NCBI GenBank assembly: GCA_023231105.1
Contig: JALNWB010000065.1
Coordinates: 1-19,471 of the forward strand
Source of the DNA: Ignavibacteriaceae bacterium
GTDB taxonomy: Bacteria > Bacteroidota > Ignavibacteria > Ignavibacteriales > Ignavibacteriaceae
Length of the DNA: 19,471 bases
Direction of reading: 5' to 3'
Every line of letters begins with the position of its first letter. Position 1 is the stretch's first letter. The notes under the pieces were generated by a model that did not search any database, was not told the origin of the DNA, and worked only from the letters and a program-made list of their open reading frames with translations. The position numbers and the translations under genes were made by a program. Below, one piece after another: positions 16,093-19,471 of the stretch.

Positions 16093-16149
16093 AACGGTGA
16101 GATTATAAATGTTTAGATTGGTTTTAATAACGAACAAAGGAATAGTAAA

Positions 16150-18120
16150 ATGAAAAACTCTTTTTATATTTATCTGTTGGCGATACTCTTGATATCGACG
16201 CATATCAGTGTTGCTAACAATGTAGGAGTATCGAGTGTAACTCTGACGGGACAGAACACGATCGCCGGCACGAACAATGTTGCAAATTTCACTTTAGTGC
16301 AGTTTGGTATCTCCTGGGATAACTCCTGGCGAACTTCCTCTGCGCCAAACAACTGGGATGCCGCCTGGGTATTTGTGAAATACAAGGTAAGTGGAAATTA
16401 TGTTTCGGCTTCGGGCGCAACTTCTTTGGGCACTACAATTACAGTTGGCAGTACCACTGGGGTTAGAGTAGGAATGCCCGTAAGCAAAGCGGGAGGTAGC
16501 GGCACGATTGCTGCTGGTACAGTTGTTACGGCAATTACAGATGCAACTCATTTTACAGTGTCTGCCGCACCGAGTCCTGTCTTATCCGGCTCAGTAGTTG
16601 TTACCGGAACTGCAATCTGGGAACACGCCACACTCAACTCAACGGGTCACACTGCACCGGGAGGCAGCACCATTACACCGGCATCTGACGGTACAGGCGC
16701 TTTTATTTACCTTAGTGCCGATGGCACAGGCACAAACACATGGACAAATGCACAACTCCGCTGGAACTATGGAGTCAACGGAGTAGCCGACGGAGCTTCT
16801 GTGGATATAAAGGTTTTTGCGATAGAAATGGTGTATGTGCCAACGGGAAGCTTTTATGCTGGCGATGGTACTAAGGCGTCTACAAATGCTGCCTTTAAAG
16901 ACGGTCAATTTACTAACAACGGTTCAACAGCTGCTTATCAAATTACGAGTGAATCTATACCGGCTACCTTAGGTGGCGCATCAGGTGATATGATGAATAA
17001 TAATGCAACTAATATGGCTACTGCTGATGATTTCAACAATACAACCCAACAGTCACTCCCAACAGCTTTTCCCAAAGGATACAATGCCTTTTACTGTATG
17101 AAATACGAAATAAGCCAGCAAGGATATGTGGATTTCTTAAATAGTCTGACACAAACGCAGGCGACCACTCGTAAAGAGACTTTCAGTTCAAATCGCTATG
17201 CCATTACAGGCGCAGCTATAGGTAGTTATGCTACCACTAATCCTTATGTAGCCTGCAACGAATTAACTTGGGCAGATGTGGCGGCGTATCTCGATTGGAG
17301 TGGTTTACGTCCGATGACGGAGTTGGAATTTGAAAAAGCATGCCGGGGAACCATAGCGGCAGTAGCCAACGAATGTGCATGGGGCGCTGTTGGTTTTGCA
17401 GGCAGCGCATATACATTAAGCAATAGCGGAGCAAACAATGAAGTCATAGCTACAAATTATTACCCTAGTGGTGGTACAGATTATGTTTCGGCCGCCGGTG
17501 CAACTGGTTCGGGTACTTTAATTACTGTTGGCAGTACCGTTGGACTCGTATATGGAATGCCAGTAAGCGTAACTGCAGGAACCGGCGCTTTTGCTGCGGG
17601 TACATTTGTTACAAACATTGCAAGTGCTACAACTTTTTACGTGCAAGTTCCGCCATCACCTGCCCTATCAGGCGGGGCTGTTGTTACCGGCTCAGCAATC
17701 TGTGGTAATGTTGCATTTACCGGAACTATTCCCTCAGCAGGTGCTATTAAGGGACCTATACGCGCAGGAATATTCGCGGGTACAACCGGTAATACAGGTA
17801 GAATAACTGCAGGCGCCACATATTATGGTATAATGGAAATGAGCGGCAATGTGTTTGAGCGCCCTGTAACCGTGGGTAATGCCACTGGAAGGCTTTTTAC
17901 AGGCATACATGGCAATGGGGCAATAAATGCTATTGGAGATGCTGATGCTACCACATGGCCGGGAACGGATGCCATTGGTGTCGGCTTCCGGGGTGGCGTA
18001 TGGAACTTCGGTTACTCTAGATTGCATGTGTCCGACCGCTACGACGCGGTGACTATCCAAGCTACTAATGGCGTCGGTTCTGGCGGCCGTGGGGTTCGGT
18101 TGGAACCAGTAGCTTTTTAA
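16150..18120 (+). CDS. Secreted FGE/SUMF1-like (C-type-lectin fold) protein with two inserted modules; candidate DGR target
   Basis: This 656-aa protein has a signal peptide of about 22 residues. A beta-rich N-terminal region covers about 25-220. An FGE-sulfatase/SUMF1-like domain runs from about 224 (EMVYVPTGSFYAGDG), with YNAFYCMKYEIS near 311, LRPMTELEFEKACRG near 387, YGIMEMSGNVFER near 560 and GFRGG at 612, ending R.GVR. AAAGGA at 16136-16141 sets the start. True formylglycine-generating activity is unlikely: the usual SGNVWEW is SGNVFER here, and the family at large serves as binding domains. Two copies of a 74-residue module lie at 84-157 and 445-518. Its C-terminal 45 residues look like the variable region of a diversity-generating retroelement target. 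It has no sorting domain of its own; the next gene, 31 bp on, has one, so the pair may act together at the surface. Confidence 0.85.
   Translation: MKNSFYIYLLAILLISTHISVANNVGVSSVTLTGQNTIAGTNNVANFTLVQFGISWDNSWRTSSAPNNWDAAWVFVKYKVSGNYVSASGATSLGTTITVGSTTGVRVGMPVSKAGGSGTIAAGTVVTAITDATHFTVSAAPSPVLSGSVVVTGTAIWEHATLNSTGHTAPGGSTITPASDGTGAFIYLSADGTGTNTWTNAQLRWNYGVNGVADGASVDIKVFAIEMVYVPTGSFYAGDGTKASTNAAFKDGQFTNNGSTAAYQITSESIPATLGGASGDMMNNNATNMATADDFNNTTQQSLPTAFPKGYNAFYCMKYEISQQGYVDFLNSLTQTQATTRKETFSSNRYAITGAAIGSYATTNPYVACNELTWADVAAYLDWSGLRPMTELEFEKACRGTIAAVANECAWGAVGFAGSAYTLSNSGANNEVIATNYYPSGGTDYVSAAGATGSGTLITVGSTVGLVYGMPVSVTAGTGAFAAGTFVTNIASATTFYVQVPPSPALSGGAVVTGSAICGNVAFTGTIPSAGAIKGPIRAGIFAGTTGNTGRITAGATYYGIMEMSGNVFERPVTVGNATGRLFTGIHGNGAINAIGDADATTWPGTDAIGVGFRGGVWNFGYSRLHVSDRYDAVTIQATNGVGSGGRGVRLEPVAF
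16399..16620 (+). repeat. Coding repeat module, copy 1 (74 codons)
   Basis: This encodes residues 84-157, beginning YVSASGATSLGTTITVGST and including VGMPVS, AAGT and PSPVLSG. It aligns without gaps to 17482-17703: 46 of 74 residues are identical by my hand count. It lies between FVKYKVSGN and EHATLNSTGH, which I recall as nearly adjacent in related proteins. It is therefore probably an inserted beta-rich module. Confidence 0.8.
17482..17703 (+). repeat. Coding repeat module, copy 2 (74 codons)
   Basis: This encodes residues 445-518, beginning YVSAAGATGSGTLITVGST and including YGMPVS, AAGT and PSPALSG. It has the same length as copy 1. It sits inside the FGE-like domain, between NEVIATNYYPSGG and GNVAFTGTIPSAG, at what is likely a surface loop. 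Divergence from copy 1 is spread over the whole module, so the duplication is old or the two came from separate donors. Confidence 0.8.
17983..18099 (+). other. DGR variable-region-like C-terminus of the FGE-like protein
   Basis: The segment begins GFRGG.W and ends R.GVR, the frame used by DGR target proteins of the C-type-lectin/FGE fold. Between them, 23 of the 29 codons at 18004-18090 end in C or T, including ten in a row at 18061-18090. That is expected if AAC/AAT codons of a template were mutated at adenines to NNC/NNT. Bases 18001-18100 contain 57 G or C by my count, above the surrounding gene. No template repeat or reverse transcriptase gene is seen in the window, so activity is unproven. 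Confidence 0.5.
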
Positions 18121-18151
18121 TAAAACTAAAATAATTTTAAAAGGATAAACC

Positions 18152-18868
18152 ATGAAAAAAATAACATTCTATTTACTACTGCTATTGGCACTGCCAATAG
18201 CTTTGCAAGCACAGTACACCGGTGGTGATGGAAGGGGGGACGTATCGGCGGCAATGCCTTCTACTTCGCCGCTTCCTGTTGAATTAACCTCATTTACTTC
18301 TTTTGTTGATAAAAGTAAGGTAATCTTACATTGGCAAACAGCAACCGAAGTAAAGAATTATGGATTTGAAATTGAAAGAACCTCACCCCGTCCCTCTCCT
18401 TCCCAAGGAGAGCGTGGTGAAGTCCGGAGAGGTTGGCAAAAAATTGGTTTTGTAAAAGGAAATGGTAATAGCAACTCACCCAAAGAGTATAGCTATACGG
18501 ATAATTCCGCAACTTCAGGTAAATATGTTTACCGCCTAAAGCAACTTGACAACGACGGCAAAAATGAATACAGCAAAGAAGTAGAAGTAGATTTGGGAAT
18601 GCCTGCGGAGTTTTTTTTAAAGCAGAATTATCCAAATCCTTTTAATCCGGAGACAGTAATAAATTACCAAATGCCGGTAAGCGGAAAAGCTTCTCTTAAA
18701 ATATTTGATATGCTTGGAAGAGAAGTTGCAACATTGGTGGATGAAGTAAAAGAAGCCGGTACGTACAATGTTTCTTTCAATGGAAGAGCCTTTACAAGCG
18801 GCGCATATTTTTACAGATTTCAATCAGGTGATTACGTTAAAATTAAGAAGATGATTTTGATGAAGTAA
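18152..18868 (+). CDS. Small T9SS type A sorting-domain protein
   Basis: This 238-aa protein has a signal peptide cleaved near residue 20 (ALQA-QYTGG). A short Gly/Asp-rich segment (GGDGRGD) follows, then a beta-sandwich region (LPVELTSFTSFVDKSKVILHW, ending ...YRLKQLDNDGKNEYSKEVEV). From about 157 there is a canonical type A sorting domain (NYPNPFNPETVINYQMP, LGREVATLVDEVKEAGTY, SGAYFYRFQSGD, KKMILMK). AAGGATAAACC precedes the ATG. Residues 77-94 (SPRPSPSQGERGEVRRG) look foreign: the DNA is a C-rich palindrome, and related proteins read more directly from the preceding ER to WQKIGF. It follows the FGE-like gene by 31 bp and probably shares its transcript. It may be the sorted anchor partner of that protein (inference). 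Confidence 0.85.
   Translation: MKKITFYLLLLLALPIALQAQYTGGDGRGDVSAAMPSTSPLPVELTSFTSFVDKSKVILHWQTATEVKNYGFEIERTSPRPSPSQGERGEVRRGWQKIGFVKGNGNSNSPKEYSYTDNSATSGKYVYRLKQLDNDGKNEYSKEVEVDLGMPAEFFLKQNYPNPFNPETVINYQMPVSGKASLKIFDMLGREVATLVDEVKEAGTYNVSFNGRAFTSGAYFYRFQSGDYVKIKKMILMK
18381..18432. repeat. Intragenic C/G-rich palindromic element kept in frame
   Basis: An inner stem pairs ctctcctt at 18394-18401 with aaggagag at 18405-18412 around CCC. An outer pair is tcacc at 18383-18387 with ggtga at 18416-18420. Base composition differs sharply from the surrounding gene. It adds about 17 residues without breaking the frame. Confidence 0.6.
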
Positions 18869-18882
18869 CAACAAATATGCCG

Positions 18883-19043
18883 TGAATCTATTAGAACAAA
18901 TTAAAGACTATAAAAAAGCTGGGTTGAAGAACAAAACTTCAATTAAAATTAGGAACGGTAAAATAATAGATAGATAGGTTGAATTCATTAACAAATAAAG
19001 GAACAGTAACATGAAAAACTTTTTTTATTATATCCCCCCATAA
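18883..19043 (+). pseudogene. Duplicated small-ORF tail plus leader and 10-codon remnant of an FGE-like gene
   Basis: The 20 bases aagaacaaaacttcaattaa at 18927-18946 repeat the end of the small-ORF family (16064-16083 and onward). They are followed by a diverged copy of the leader of the 16150 gene (AACGGTGAGATTAT versus AACGGTAAAATAAT; CAAAGGAATAGTAAAATGAAAAACT versus TAAAGGAACAGTAACATGAAAAACT, compared in short blocks). The ATG at 19011 opens MKNFFYYIPP and stops at 19041-19043. This is what remains of another cassette like that starting near 15935. Confidence 0.65.
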
Positions 19044-19079
19044 CAGTAAATGCTATAGGGTACAATTATTACGGGGGAT
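19032..19079. repeat. 48-bp imperfect inverted repeat (atcccccc...gggggat)
   Basis: The left end atccccccataa at 19032-19043 is complementary, with small differences, to ttacgggggat at 19069-19079. It sits exactly where the duplicated FGE-like reading frame breaks off, so it may be an insertion or deletion scar. No coding content. Confidence 0.45.
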
Positions 19080-19159
19080 TGCCGGGAATATTTATGGTTT
19101 ATCAATCTCTTATTGTCTTAGCTCAATTTTATTTATTTAACAATTTTCGAGGTGTTATT

Positions 19160-19471
19160 ATGAAAAAATTATTCTTTGTTTTAGTTGTTCTTACCTTCTC
19201 ATTTTCCTTAACCAAGGCTCAAATTTCAAAAGATGGATGGGCAGTAGGTTTTGGTGCAGTTTCACCAAGACTTTTCAGTGACATTTCCGCAGATAATTTG
19301 AACTTTGGTGGACGTTTGTTTCTTCAAAAAAATCTAAACGAAATGACGGCGATGAGGTTTAGTGTTGATTATCTACAATTTACTGGAGTTAATTTCCCAG
19401 TAGCTACTAAGTTTACAAACAACACATTTAAATTTGGATTAAGCGGGGTCTATACTATGGCTCCGTGTATG
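19160..19471 (+). CDS. Secreted, probably outer-membrane beta-barrel protein (3' truncated by window)
   Basis: The first 104 codons are visible. The signal peptide MKKLFFVLVVLTFSFSLTKA-Q is followed by alternating strands: GWAVGFGAVSPRLF, LNFGGRLFLQKNL, MTAMRFSVDYLQF and NTFKFGLSGVYTM. This pattern fits the N-terminal barrel of an OmpA-like or porin-like protein. GAGGTG at 19150-19155 is a plausible ribosome site. The sequence runs off the window end, so neither domain content nor length can be judged. It is separated from the preceding sorting-domain gene by about 290 bp of cassette remnant. Confidence 0.7.
   Translation, partial: MKKLFFVLVVLTFSFSLTKAQISKDGWAVGFGAVSPRLFSDISADNLNFGGRLFLQKNLNEMTAMRFSVDYLQFTGVNFPVATKFTNNTFKFGLSGVYTMAPCM

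Noticed and set aside
14564..16149. Hidden DGR template repeat or RT near the FGE-like gene
   Set aside because: By eye there is no near-copy of 17983-18120 and no RT frame in this stretch or in 18869-19159; the DGR idea rests on a trans-acting system.
16150..18120. True formylglycine-generating enzyme
   Set aside because: The protein carries an FGE-like fold but has SGNVFER in place of SGNVWEW, inserted modules, and no sulfatase gene nearby; catalytic function is not supported.
17734..18153. 139-aa open frame on the minus strand over the FGE-like C-terminus
   Set aside because: It is antisense to a clear domain with conserved motifs and has no recognisable features of its own.
1..19471. 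tRNA or rRNA genes
   Set aside because: No cloverleaf with TTCGANNC arm or rRNA signature was seen in any intergenic region.

Overview
The window looks like a piece of a Bacteroidota/Ignavibacteriota-type chromosome (Ignavibacterium/Melioribacter-like), an assignment made from gene content and not from a search. Supporting signs are an AT-rich base composition, three proteins ending in type IX secretion (T9SS/Por) C-terminal sorting domains, a PorV/PorQ-family barrel next to a large secreted protein and a TonB-dependent receptor, and many palindromic intergenic repeats.

Layout. 2-124 is the tail of a T9SS-sorted protein, followed by a strong terminator and a three-hairpin repeat (copy A). 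532-8094 is a three-gene cluster: TonB-dependent receptor, 1192-aa secreted protein with Asp-rich Ca-binding-like segments and a sorting tail, and PorV-family barrel. 8437-14563 is a complete tripartite export system: TolC-like channel, HlyD/MacA-like adaptor, MacB/LolD-type ATPase and two tandem MacB-type permeases, closed by a terminator at 14597-14632. The ATPase and the first permease are separated by 268 bp of decayed repeats.

14564-16149 is a repeat-rich island. It carries copy B of the three-hairpin repeat, interrupted by a 199-bp MITE-like element with 12-bp terminal inverted repeats and an apparent 6-bp target duplication. Copy A in the same window supplies the empty site. Further palindromes follow, then a 65-aa small ORF and broken paralogous copies of it.

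16150-18868 holds a secreted 656-aa protein with an FGE/SUMF1-like (C-type-lectin fold) domain, then a small T9SS-sorted protein. The 656-aa protein carries two copies of a 74-residue module at separate places. Its C-terminus resembles the variable region of a diversity-generating retroelement (DGR) target: GFRGG..W start, R.GVR end, and 23 of 29 intervening codons ending in C or T, with locally raised GC. No reverse transcriptase or template repeat is visible here. The leader of this gene and the tail of the small-ORF family are duplicated again at about 18883-19043, where only a 10-codon remnant of the next copy remains. This suggests a formerly tandem cassette. The window ends inside a new secreted, probably outer-membrane, protein gene (19160 onward).

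Most worth follow-up: the DGR-like variable region, the nested MITE with its internal empty-site control, the duplicated module, and the cassette-like duplication around the FGE-like gene.
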